From the NCBI RefSeq assembly GCF_041435015.1, contig NZ_CP107989.1, positions 868,001 to 932,000 of the forward strand: a DNA stretch of 64,000 nt, in the 5' to 3' direction. Each line of letters begins with the position of its first letter. The first letter of the stretch is position 1. The notes under the pieces were generated by a model. That model was not told where the DNA came from. It saw nothing but the letters and a program-made list of their open reading frames with translations, and did not search any database. The stretch is from Streptomyces canus (GTDB lineage Bacteria; Actinomycetota; Actinomycetes; Streptomycetales; Streptomycetaceae). Both the position numbers and the translations under genes were made by a program. Shown piece after piece: positions 18,798 to 26,673 of the stretch.

Positions 18798-19367
18798 ATG
18801 AACAGCGCGAGCCCCCAGCGCCTCCTGAACGTCGTGGACGTCGAAGCGACGTGCTGGCCCGGCTCCCCTCCCCCGGGCGCCGTCAGCGAGATCATCGAGA
18901 TCGGGCTGACCGTCGTAGACCTGTCGACAGCCGAGCGGGTCGAACGGCACCGGATCCTGGTGCGGCCCGCCCGGTCCGAAGTCAGCGACTTCTGCACGGA
19001 GTTGACCGGCCTCACCCAGGACGAGGTCGACGGGGGGCTGCCGTTCCGGGAGGCCTGCCGGTTGCTGGCCGCCGCACACGCCTCCGGCGCGCGACCGTGG
19101 GCGAGTTGGGGCGACTACGACCGTCACCAGTTCACCCGGCAGTGCGGGGCGACAAGGACGCCGTATCCCTTCGGCGGGCGCCACACCAACGCCAAAGCGG
19201 TCTTCACCGAGGTACACGGCCTGCGCAAGCGCCCCGGGATGGCACAGGCCCTCGGCCTTGCCGGGCTGCCGCTCGAAGGACGCCATCATCGCGGCGAGGA
19301 CGACGCCTGGAACATCGCCGCGCTGGTGTTGCATCTGGCGGGGCGGGACGGCTGGCCCGCGGAATGA
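18798..19367 (+). CDS. 3'-5' exonuclease, DEDDh (ERI1/KapD-like)
   Basis: The 189-residue protein has the DnaQ/RNase T fold. The ExoI motif is VVDVEATCW (Asp14, Glu16), ExoII lies near WGDYDRHQF and ExoIII is HRGEDDAWN with the catalytic His and Asp. The compact single-domain form resembles ERI1/KapD-type RNA or DNA exonucleases more than a polymerase proofreading subunit. Its stop overlaps the ATG of the Nudix gene (ATGA), so both were a two-gene unit. Substrate not known. Confidence 0.85.
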   Translation: MNSASPQRLLNVVDVEATCWPGSPPPGAVSEIIEIGLTVVDLSTAERVERHRILVRPARSEVSDFCTELTGLTQDEVDGGLPFREACRLLAAAHASGARPWASWGDYDRHQFTRQCGATRTPYPFGGRHTNAKAVFTEVHGLRKRPGMAQALGLAGLPLEGRHHRGEDDAWNIAALVLHLAGRDGWPAE

Positions 19368-19785
19368 GCGAGCACGTCACCGGGTCCGACGACGGCTCCC
19401 TCGTCGTGGCCGCCGCCGTGATCATCCGATCCGGACGCCTGCTCGTCGTCAGCAAGACCGCGGCCCCCGAGGTCTTCTACCTGCCGGGCGGCAAACCGGA
19501 TCCGGGCGAGGACCTGGAGACGGCACTCGTGCGCGAACTGCGGGAGGAGCTCGGTCTCGTTCCCGTGGCCTTCCGCCCCCTCCAGGAGGTGCGGCACTCG
19601 CGGTGCTGGAGCGGATCCCGATGACGATGACGGTCTACGACGCCACGATCACCGGCCTGCCCCGCCCCGCCGCCGAGCTGTCCGCGATGCGCTGGATCAC
19701 CGGCCAGGAGCCCGACCTCACCTTGGCCCCCGCCGTACGAGACCACGTCCTGCCGCTCCTGAGGACCCGGGGGCTGCTCGACTGA
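19364..19785 (+). pseudogene. Nudix hydrolase gene broken by a frameshift
   Basis: The first frame starts at 19364 (MSEHVTGSDDGSLVVAAAVI) and has a perfect Nudix box GKPDPGEDLETALVRELREELGL, where G-x5-E-x7-REUxEExGU binds the metal and hydrolyses nucleoside diphosphate-linked substrates. It then runs into a stop at 19624 after about 86 codons. The missing C-terminal half continues in the -1 frame from about 19602 (ALAVLERIPMTMTVYDATI to LLRTRGLLD at 19785). A single-base change near 19590-19604 explains the break. It may be a real recent mutation, a sequencing error or, less likely, recoding. Confidence 0.75.
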
Positions 19786-19799
19786 GGCCCCCGGGGCCG

Positions 19800-20340
19800 C
19801 TCGACTGATGTCCCGCCCGGCCGGACCCTGCGGTGACGCCTGGCCGGAGTAGACGCGTCCATGGCCGGAAGCCGAAGTGCGCCTTGGCGGGAGGCCGACC
19901 CCTCCCCTGGCCGGGGGCCAACGCTTCCACATCCGGAAGCCGATCCGCCCCAGCCGGACGCCGCCCCATCCACCCCCAGAAGCCGACCTGCCCCCGGCCG
20001 CACGCCGCCCCCTGCCGCAGGCTGACACGCCTCCTGACGGAAGGCCACCTGTTCCCTGGCCGGCGGCCAACGCTTCCCACCGCCGGAGTCCGGCACATCC
20101 ACCGTCGAGGCCCACACATCCACCCGCCAAAGGCCGACCCGCGCCCCAGCCGGACGCCGCCCCATCCACCGCCGGAGGCCGACCTGCCCCCTGGCCGGAG
20201 GGCGACGCATCCGCCGACCGAAGGTCGGCCCTCCCCCGCCCCAAGCCGACCCGCCCGGAGACCCGTACACCCACCGCCCGCAGGACAACCTGCCGTGTCG
20301 AAGGCGGTGCCCCGGGTACTCGAGGCTCGCCGTCACGGCC
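19800..20340. repeat. Degenerate GC-rich tandem repeat block
   Basis: About 540 bp without a gene are built from variants of short blocks such as CCGGAAGCCGA, GCCGGACGCCGCCCCATCCA (near 19954 and 20148) and CCCTGGCCGG (near 19907, 20055 and 20191). Longer blocks recur at about 140-200 bp. All frames stay open because of base composition, and none resembles a protein. It reads as an old, diverged minisatellite between the Nudix gene and the next operon. Confidence 0.6.
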
Positions 20341-20374
20341 CCTCGGGTGCGGGCCGGTGAGGAAGGGGGCACTG

Positions 20375-21046
20375 ATGACGCAGCACGCCGACGACGACGT
20401 CGACCGCCACCTGGGCGTCGCCGGACTGCGACTGGCGACGGAGGGCGCCGACGCGCTCGCCTCGACGCTGCCGGTCGACCGCAACCAGGCGATCCTGGAG
20501 GCGGCCAAGCAGGTCGGCGCGATCCTGAAGCGGGAAGGGCACCCGTTCGCGCTCGCGGGCAGCGTCGCCGTGTACGCCCATGGCGGCGCTCAGAACCTTC
20601 AGCACGACGTCGATTTCGCCATCCTCCCCGAGGACGCGGAGTCCGTGGCCGAGACCCTCCGTGGGGCGGGTCTGGAGGTGCGGACGCCTCCGGAGGACTG
20701 GCTGTTGAAGGCCGACTGCATGGGCCAGCAGGTCGACCTGATCTTCGAGCTCGCGCACCAGGAGGTCACCACGGAACTGCTGGCGCGGGCCGACGACCTC
20801 TCCGTGGACTCGGTGTTCATGCCGGTGCTGTCCCCGACCGACCTGCTGCACAGCCTGCTGTCCGCTTTCTCCGAGCACCACTGCGACTTCGGGGCGGTCC
20901 TGCCGATCGCGCGCGCACTGCGGGAGAAGGTCGACTGGGAGGCCGTACGCAGGGACTGCGGGGACGCGCCGATGCCGGACGCGTTCTTCTACTTCCTGGA
21001 ACGCCTGGAGGTCATCGAGCCGAGGACGAGGGAGGGACGGCCATGA
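20375..21046 (+). CDS. Nucleotidyltransferase-fold protein
   Basis: The 223-residue protein has the minimal nucleotidyltransferase signature ALAGSVAVYAHGGAQNLQHDVDFAI, with G-S and the D-x-D pair that would bind Mg-NTP, as in AbiEii/MNT-type and aminoglycoside adenylyltransferase-type proteins. The rest is helical with no recognised partner domain. The ATG at 20375 has a GAGGAAGG ribosome binding site. It overlaps the BON-domain gene downstream (ATGA), forming a three-gene operon with the metallophosphoesterase gene. Nucleotidyltransferase plus phosphoesterase could add and remove a nucleotide, but this is inference. Confidence 0.8.
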   Translation: MTQHADDDVDRHLGVAGLRLATEGADALASTLPVDRNQAILEAAKQVGAILKREGHPFALAGSVAVYAHGGAQNLQHDVDFAILPEDAESVAETLRGAGLEVRTPPEDWLLKADCMGQQVDLIFELAHQEVTTELLARADDLSVDSVFMPVLSPTDLLHSLLSAFSEHHCDFGAVLPIARALREKVDWEAVRRDCGDAPMPDAFFYFLERLEVIEPRTREGRP

Positions 21047-21315
21047 GCGAGCCGGTGGCGCAACACTCCGAGGAGAACATCGAGTACCGCATCGCCCACC
21101 TGCGTGACCGGCTGGCCGCCGAGGAACTCGGCGAGCTGGGGATCCGCGCCGAGGTGCGGGCCGGGGCGGTCGTGATCAGCGGCACGGTGCCCTCCGCGCG
21201 GTGCCGGGAGACCGTGCTGCGGACCGTCCGCGAGGAGCTCGCCGGCCTCACCGTGCACACCGATGTGGTGGTGGCGGAGAACGTCACACCCGATCATGCG
21301 GAGGAGCTGCCGTGA
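21043..21315 (+). CDS. BON-domain-like small protein
   Basis: The 90-residue product contains RIAHLRDRLAAEELGELGIRAEVRAGAVVISGTVPSARCRETV and ends in VHTDVVVAENV, the pattern of a BON or secretin-like alpha-beta domain (helix, strand VxISGTV, helix, strand). No signal peptide is seen, so it is cytoplasmic. It overlaps both neighbours by four bases and is co-translated. BON domains bind phospholipid or act as interaction modules; the role here is unknown. Confidence 0.72.
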   Translation: MSEPVAQHSEENIEYRIAHLRDRLAAEELGELGIRAEVRAGAVVISGTVPSARCRETVLRTVREELAGLTVHTDVVVAENVTPDHAEELP

Positions 21316-22037
21316 TCCGCGTCGCCGCCGTGGGGGACATCCACATGGGCCCCGAGAGCCAGGGCCTGCTGCGCCCCGCCTTCGACACCCTGCCCGAGTG
21401 CGCCGACCTGCTTCTGCTGGCCGGCGACCTCACCCGGCACGGCACGCCGGAGGAGGCCCGGGTGGTGGCCCAGGAGGTGCGCGGTCTCGCGGTGCCCGTC
21501 GTGGCGGTCCTCGGCAATCACGACCACCACGACGAGCAGCCCGAGAAGGTCGCCGCGCTCCTGGAGGACGCCGGCGTGCGCGTGCTGGAGGGAGAGGGGA
21601 CGGTCGTCGAGTGCGGCGACACGCGCGTGGGGATTGCCGGGACCAAGGGGTTCGGCGGCGGGTTCGTGGGCCGCAGCGCCGGGGAGTTCGGCGAGCCGCT
21701 GATGAAGGAGTTCGTACGGTACTCACGGCGCTGCGCGGACGGACTGCGCACCGCGCTGGAGGAACTGGACGGGCAGGGCTGTACGACCCGGGTCGCACTC
21801 ACCCACTTCTCCCCCGTCGCCGACACCCTCGCCGGCGAGCCGCCGGAGATCTATCCGTTCCTCGGCAGCTATCTGCTCGCCGAGGCGATCGACACCGCCG
21901 GAGCCGACCTGAGCGTGCACGGACACGCCCACGCCGGCACGGAGCACGGGATGACGGCCGGCGGGGTGCGGGTGCGCAACGTGGCCCAGCCGGTGATCCG
22001 GCGGGCGTTCAACGTGTACCACCTGAACACCGACTGA
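21312..22037 (+). CDS. Calcineurin-type metallophosphoesterase
   Basis: The 241-residue enzyme contains all phosphoesterase motifs in order: GDIHMG (D-x-H), LLLAGDLTRHG (GD), VLGNHDHH (GNHD), then VALTHFSP and VHGHAHAG (GHxH), which hold two metal ions. It hydrolyses a phosphate mono- or diester. The GTG at 21312 overlaps the previous stop. It is the last gene of the operon with the nucleotidyltransferase and BON proteins, and a 17-bp tandem repeat follows. Confidence 0.87.
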   Translation: MIRVAAVGDIHMGPESQGLLRPAFDTLPECADLLLLAGDLTRHGTPEEARVVAQEVRGLAVPVVAVLGNHDHHDEQPEKVAALLEDAGVRVLEGEGTVVECGDTRVGIAGTKGFGGGFVGRSAGEFGEPLMKEFVRYSRRCADGLRTALEELDGQGCTTRVALTHFSPVADTLAGEPPEIYPFLGSYLLAEAIDTAGADLSVHGHAHAGTEHGMTAGGVRVRNVAQPVIRRAFNVYHLNTD

Positions 22038-22043
22038 CCACCT

Positions 22044-22105
22044 CGACTGACGGCCCACGCCGACTGACGGTCCACGCCGACTGACGGTCCACGTCGGCTG
22101 ACGGT
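22044..22105. repeat. 17-bp tandem repeat between convergent genes
   Basis: A 17-bp unit, CGACTGACGGTCCACGC, starts at 22044, 22061, 22078 and (partial) 22095 with one or two changes per copy. It fills nearly the whole gap between the phosphoesterase and amidohydrolase stop codons. No terminator-like stem is obvious in it. Confidence 0.75.
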
Positions 22106-22108
22106 GTC

Positions 22109-23299
22109 TCAACTGCGGACGGACGCCCGGTCGTGGTGCTCCCACGCCTCGTCCCGCAGTTCCGGACGGAGCAGGACCTCCACGGCGGTGCAGGCCAGTG
22201 CCTCGGCGGCGGCGAGCATCACCTGACGACCCCGTTCGGAGCCGGCGGCGACGGCGAACTCGAGTGTGTGGTCGGATCCGCCCTCCTCCATGATCGCCAC
22301 GAACGGATGGATGGCGGGCACCCGACCGCTGGCGTTCCCCACATCGGAGGAACCCAGGTAGACGCCCGGTTCCGGTGGTGTCACCGAGATGCCGGCCACT
22401 GCCAGATGCCGGGCGAACCGGGCAGACAGGGCCGTGCTGTTCCGGAAGCGCTCGTACCGCGGTGTCGCGCGTTCCACGGTGACCGTGGTCCCCGTCGCTC
22501 GCGCCACCCCCTGGGCGCAGGTCAGCAGCTCCCCCGCCAGGTCCTCCAGGGCGGCCGTCGTCACCGCGCGCAGGCCGAACAGGCCCTCCGCGTACTCGGG
22601 GACGATGTTGGTCGCCCTGCCGCCGTCCGTAACGATGCCCTGCACATGCGAGCCCTCGGGCAGCCTGCGTCCGACCACGGCCAGGGTGTTGAACAGCTGG
22701 ATGAGCGCGGCGAGGGCGTCGATGCCCTCGGTGGGGTTCCCGGTGGGGTGGGCGGAGCGGCCGTGGAACGCAACCCGGTACTGGGCCTGCGCGGTGAGCG
22801 GCGCCCACTGCCAACTGTGCACGCCGGGATGGAACATCAGCGCCGCGTCGATGTCGTCGAACACCCCGGCGTCGGTCTCGGCGACCTTGCCTCCGCCGCC
22901 TTCCTCCGCGGGCGCGCCGATGGCGCACACGGTGCCCGCGTCCCGATCGAGTACGGCTCGTGCGGCCAGGGCGGCGCCCAGGCCCGCCGCGGCGATCAGG
23001 TTGTGCCCGCAGGCGTGGCCGAGGCCGGGCAGGGCGTCGTACTCCAGCATCAGGGCCACCGCGGGCCGGTGCCTCGTACCGGACCGTGCGGTGAACGCGG
23101 TGGGCAGCCCGGCCACGTCCCGCTGCACCGTGAACCCCGCCCATTCGAGTTCTCCGCACAGCAGCGCCGCCGCCCGGTGCTCCTCGAAGGCGTACTCCGG
23201 GTCGGAGTGCAGCATCCGCGCCATGTCCCACAGCCGACCCGCCCGTGCGGCCACCTCTCCGCGCACCCGCGCGAGCACCTCGTCCACGGCGTCGGTCAC
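22109..23299 (-). CDS. M20-family amidohydrolase / aminoacyl-amide peptidase
   Basis: The 396-residue enzyme belongs to the M20 metallohydrolases that cleave N-acyl amino acids, peptidyl-amides or aminobenzoyl-glutamate. Metal and active-site motifs are LMLEYDALPGLGHACGHN, GAPAEEGGGGK and the dimerisation-domain motif FHGRSAHPTGNPTEGIDAL, with a further His in HPFVAIMEEGGSDHTLEFA. The GTG start VTDAVDEVL at 23299 has AGGAGG six bases upstream and is preferred over the frame open to 23440. No signal peptide is present. Substrate unresolved. Confidence 0.87.
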   Translation of the reverse strand: MTDAVDEVLARVRGEVAARAGRLWDMARMLHSDPEYAFEEHRAAALLCGELEWAGFTVQRDVAGLPTAFTARSGTRHRPAVALMLEYDALPGLGHACGHNLIAAAGLGAALAARAVLDRDAGTVCAIGAPAEEGGGGKVAETDAGVFDDIDAALMFHPGVHSWQWAPLTAQAQYRVAFHGRSAHPTGNPTEGIDALAALIQLFNTLAVVGRRLPEGSHVQGIVTDGGRATNIVPEYAEGLFGLRAVTTAALEDLAGELLTCAQGVARATGTTVTVERATPRYERFRNSTALSARFARHLAVAGISVTPPEPGVYLGSSDVGNASGRVPAIHPFVAIMEEGGSDHTLEFAVAAGSERGRQVMLAAAEALACTAVEVLLRPELRDEAWEHHDRASVRS

Positions 23300-23478
23300 A
23301 TCGGCCTCCTGGGAGCGTCGTACGCCTGCGTCCTGGTGCGGGTTCCATCGAGCGGCCCGCCTTACACCCGGGGCACCGTCACCGGTACCGGGGTCCGGGT
23401 ACTCAGGAGCGGTCGGCGGCGTTGTCGGGGAGGCCTTCATGAGGCGGACCGGATTGCGGATCCCTGGGGTGCCCGGGT

Positions 23479-23706
23479 GTCGTACCGGCGGAAGAGCTGC
23501 TGCTCCTGCGCGACCTGCGGGCCCCGCACCTGGCCGCCACGGAGAACTCCCTGCACTGGGAGATGCTCGCGCAGGCCGCGCAGGCGACCCGGGACGAACG
23601 ACTACTGGAGCTGGCGTCGGCGTGTCATCCGCAGACGCTGCGAGCAGATGCGCTGGACGACACGTTGATCAAACAATTGTCCCCACAGGTCCTCACAAGC
23701 CTCTGA
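23479..23706 (+). pseudogene. 3' remnant of a small actinobacterial protein gene
   Basis: The frame reads VVPAEELLLLRDL, RAPHLAATENSLHWEMLAQA and then to KQLSPQVLTSL before TGA. It is open only from an in-frame TGA at 23440 and has no ATG or GTG start with a ribosome binding site. The helical ATEN-LHWEML pattern recalls a conserved small Streptomyces protein, but I cannot name a family. It looks like a truncated 3' end. Confidence 0.45.
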
Positions 23707-23758
23707 CCAGGCATAGGGAGGGCGGCCGAGGGCACTCGAGGGGCGGAGGTGAACGAAC

Positions 23759-24322
23759 ATGGGACACGGAGGAAACGTCATCGACGAGCTGGTGACCGAT
23801 CACCGCGAGGTCGAGGAGCTGTTCGGGAAGATCGAGGCGCTGGCGCCCGGTGAGAAGAGCCGGAAGGTGTACGCCGATCAGGCCACCATCGAGCTGGTCC
23901 GGCACTCGGTCGCGGAGGAGGAGTACCTCTACCCGGCGGTGCGGGAGCACTTGGTCAATGGGAACACCTTGGCGGACCGGGAGATCGAGGACCACTCCAA
24001 GGCCGAGCAGCTCATGAAGGACCTGGAGAGGTGCGAGGCTGACGATCCCGGGTTCGACCGGATCGTGGGCGAGTTGATGAGCGAGGTCCGCTCCCACATC
24101 GCCGAGGAGGAGCAGACCCTCTTCCCGCAGCTGCGTGTCGCGTGCTCGGACAAGGAGCTGAACGAGCTGGGCGAGAAGGTGCGCCGCGCCAAGAAAATGG
24201 CACCGACCCGCCCCCACCCGTCGGCCCCGGACACCCCACCGGCGAACAAGCTGCTCGCTCCGGGGGCCGGCCTGGTCGACCGGTTGAGGGACGCCATGTC
24301 GGGCCGGGGCAAGGGCGACTGA
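23759..24322 (+). CDS. Hemerythrin HHE-domain protein
   Basis: The 187-residue protein has a hemerythrin-like four-helix bundle that can bind a di-iron centre for oxygen, nitric oxide or redox sensing. His and acidic ligands appear in TDHREVEELF, VRHSVAEEEYLYP, EIEDHSKAEQLMKDL and RSHIAEEEQTLFPQL. A Pro-rich linker (about residues 145-165) leads to a short amphipathic C-terminus. It is preceded by GGGGCGGAGG and transcribed alone. A minisatellite follows its stop. Confidence 0.88.
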   Translation: MGHGGNVIDELVTDHREVEELFGKIEALAPGEKSRKVYADQATIELVRHSVAEEEYLYPAVREHLVNGNTLADREIEDHSKAEQLMKDLERCEADDPGFDRIVGELMSEVRSHIAEEEQTLFPQLRVACSDKELNELGEKVRRAKKMAPTRPHPSAPDTPPANKLLAPGAGLVDRLRDAMSGRGKGD

Positions 24323-24399
24323 ACTTGGGGACGCGGCCAGCGACAAGGGCTCTGACAGGGCCCGGCCGACACGGCCGTCACCGGACGCCTCCGGCAGGA

Positions 24400-25060
24400 C
24401 GCGGCTGACCCTCGGACATCTTCAGAGGGCCCCGGCATGACACAGCTGGGGCCCTCTGAACGTCACCCGAGGGTTCCGGCAGGCCACAGGCCGACCTCGG
24501 TCTCGTCAGCGAGCACCGGCAGGACACCGCGGCCTCGGGCGTCACCAGAAGACTCCGGCACCACACAGCCAACCCCGACCTCATCAGAAGACACCCACAG
24601 GACACCACAGCCCCGGACGACACCAGAAGACTCCGGCACCACACAGCCAACCCCGACCTCATCAGAAGACACCCACAGGACACCACAGCCCCGGACGACA
24701 CCAGAAGACTCCGGCACCACACAGCCAACCCCGACCTCATCAGAAGACACCCACAGGACACCGCAGCCCCGGACGACACCAGAGGGTCGGCGGGACACAG
24801 CCGGCCCTCAGAGCGTCGTCAGAGGCCCGCGGCAAGGCACAGCTGGGCCCTCGCAACCTCACCAGAGGCCTCCGGCAGGACGCAGCCGACCTCGCTCTCG
24901 TCAGAAGACAGCAGCCAGGCACGGCTGACCTCGGTTTTGTCAGCGGGCACCGGCAGGACACCGCGGCCTCGGGCGTCACCAGAGGGCTCCACAGGACGCG
25001 GCTGAGACCCCGCTTCCGTCAGAGGACCGGGCGCACCAGACGGCCTGCCGGGAGCGCAGG
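24400..25060. repeat. Minisatellite region built from about 39-bp units
   Basis: This gene-free stretch of about 660 bp is made of diverged copies of a unit near 39 bp that begins with CAGAAGAC or CAGAGGxC and contains GGCAGGACACAGCCGACC-like text. The middle is a young amplification with a 78-bp period (24547-24780). Because the unit is a multiple of three, long spurious open frames appear on both strands; they have no start signals. Confidence 0.75.
24547..24780. repeat. Three near-identical 78-bp tandem repeats
   Basis: Copies start at 24547, 24625 and 24703, each 78 bp and nearly identical. Each is a dimer of two related 39-bp halves, one beginning AGAAGACTCCGGCACCACAC and one AGAAGACACCCACAGGACAC. 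Near identity means recent expansion, so copy number probably varies between strains. Confidence 0.9.
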
Positions 25061-25147
25061 CGGACGGCCAGCAGGACCGGCGAGGCTGCGCGCCGGTCGG
25101 AGGGGGAGGCGAGGACGTCCGGCGTGTTACACCCTGCCGGCCGCGCT

Positions 25148-25786
25148 TCAGGCGGCGAGCGTCTCGTCCGACCCCAGTCGGCCCAGCAGCGCGCCCCGGT
25201 GCAGGCCGGCCACCGACGCGAGCAGGTCGGGGTGGCGGAGCAGGGCGGCGGCATGCCGGTCCGTCGCGTCCGGGGCGAGCAGGCGGCGGAACACGGTCGG
25301 TGTGCCGGTCGTGTGCTCGCCCTCCGCTGTCCCGGCCACCGCCAGCTCGGCCAGGTCGGGGTCGGTGAGCAGACAGGCCGCCCAGCTGGCCACGACCTCG
25401 TCCACCCAGCTGCGCCAGGCATGCTCCTCGGCGTCCCGGTCGTCGGCACTGTCCGCGCCGGTGACCCAGTCGAGGCGGGCGGAGCCTCCCGGGCCCGCCA
25501 TGCCGACCAGCGCGGCGTCCATCGCCGTCGGATAGCGCAGCCACGCGGCCACGGTCACGGCCTGCCGCGCCTGCACCTCGCACAGCGCGGCGGCCAGTGC
25601 GCCGCCCGACGGCGGAAAGGCGCGGGTCAGCCAGTGGGCGGTCGCCGCGATGACCGGGGAAAGATCTGCTTGCACTGCCGGGCCGCCCGAGGTGCTGGTG
25701 GGAGAGGGGACTGCGCGAAACGGTAGCCGCGGTCCCGCCACGAGGACATGGCTCCGGTCTCCCCCGGCACGTGGCTTCGACCACAC
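25148..25786 (-). CDS. Hypothetical helical protein
   Basis: The frame encodes up to 212 residues and I do not recognise a family. From about residue 40 it is helical and typical of real Streptomyces coding sequence (IAATAHWLTRAFPPSGGALA, DEVVASWAACLLTDPDLAEL, HAAALLRHPDLLASVAGLHR). The N-terminal 35 residues look non-coding, so the true start may be a GTG near 25670 (VQADLSPVIA). It lies 16 bp downstream of the isomerase-family gene on the same strand and could be co-transcribed. The 3' end abuts the minisatellite. Confidence 0.55.
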   Translation of the reverse strand: MWSKPRAGGDRSHVLVAGPRLPFRAVPSPTSTSGGPAVQADLSPVIAATAHWLTRAFPPSGGALAAALCEVQARQAVTVAAWLRYPTAMDAALVGMAGPGGSARLDWVTGADSADDRDAEEHAWRSWVDEVVASWAACLLTDPDLAELAVAGTAEGEHTTGTPTVFRRLLAPDATDRHAAALLRHPDLLASVAGLHRGALLGRLGSDETLAA

Positions 25787-25802
25787 CGGCCCGTTCGCGC
25801 GC

Positions 25803-26624
25803 CTACGCCTCCAGCCAGAACCGGGTGCGCCCGAGCCACAGGTCCAGCAGCTCCGAGTCGCCTCGCGTCTCGACCCCCGGCGCCGGGCGGGCGTAGAGGA
25901 ACAGAAGCAGGTCCGTCACCGGCCCGCGCACCCTCACCGACGCCTCGCCGGTCCCGCGCCGCCATACCGGCCGCTCCTGGGAGAGGTCGAGCAGCCACTC
26001 CCCGGCCGACCCCGCGTCGAAGCGCAGGGCACGCCCGGGCCCCAGCACCTCCGGCACCCCCGGCAGGGGTGCGTAGGCCTCGGGAACGGTCGAGAACTCC
26101 AGCCACTCCTCCACGGCGTCCACCGCGAGAGACTCCTCGACCTCGAACTCCGCGCCGGTCACGAGCGCCGCGTCGGCGCGGTGCAGCAGGGTCTCGTACG
26201 TCATGCGCCGGGCCCAGAACCTCGCGGACTGCTCGACGAGCTGCTCGTCGGCGGGCGTCCACACCGGCATGTCGGGTCCGGCCGCCCGCAGGGTTCCGGC
26301 CAGCCGCGCGGCGCCCTCGACGAGCCAGTCGCCAAGGACGGAGTCGTCCAGGTGAGCGTAGGCGGAGGGGTCGTTGACCATGCCGTCGTCGATCGGCTCG
26401 GTGGCCCTGGTCCGCACGAGGTCCTCCGCCCACCGATGGTCCCCGCCCACATGCCGCAGCAGCCTGCCGAGGTCCCAGCCGGGGCAGGTGAGCACCGGAG
26501 CGGTCGGGTCCGCGCCCTCGACATGGCGGGCGAGCAGGTCGGTCTGGGCGGCGATCGCCTCGCAGTAGTCCTCGAAGCTCAACAACGTTGCCCCCCGCGC
26601 TGCACGATTCGTCTTTCCTGCCAC
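25803..26624 (-). CDS. Maleylpyruvate isomerase family mycothiol-dependent enzyme
   Basis: The 273-residue protein has an N-terminal DinB-like/MDMPI domain: CPGWDLGRLLRHVGGDHRWAE and a later YETLLHRADAAL supply the metal-binding His/Glu set, followed by a C-terminal domain ending in LWLGRTRFWLEA. Members transfer or isomerise using mycothiol, the actinobacterial thiol. The exact substrate is unknown. The GTG at 26624 is preceded by AAGGAG, but a TTG start closer to LSFEDYCEA is also possible. A second, shorter relative is at 52359-52913. Confidence 0.85.
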   Translation of the reverse strand: MAGKTNRAARGATLLSFEDYCEAIAAQTDLLARHVEGADPTAPVLTCPGWDLGRLLRHVGGDHRWAEDLVRTRATEPIDDGMVNDPSAYAHLDDSVLGDWLVEGAARLAGTLRAAGPDMPVWTPADEQLVEQSARFWARRMTYETLLHRADAALVTGAEFEVEESLAVDAVEEWLEFSTVPEAYAPLPGVPEVLGPGRALRFDAGSAGEWLLDLSQERPVWRRGTGEASVRVRGPVTDLLLFLYARPAPGVETRGDSELLDLWLGRTRFWLEA

Positions 26625-26673
26625 CTAACCTGACTCCTTCCAGTACCACCACTGAATAGAGGGAGACACGGCC

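Noticed and set aside
24547..24780. CRISPR array.
   Set aside because: The 78-bp repeats are contiguous without spacers of unrelated sequence, and no cas gene is present.
24378..24798. Two leftward repetitive frames of 111-133 codons in the minisatellite.
   Set aside because: Open only because the repeat unit is a multiple of three; there is no start signal and the composition is unlike neighbours.
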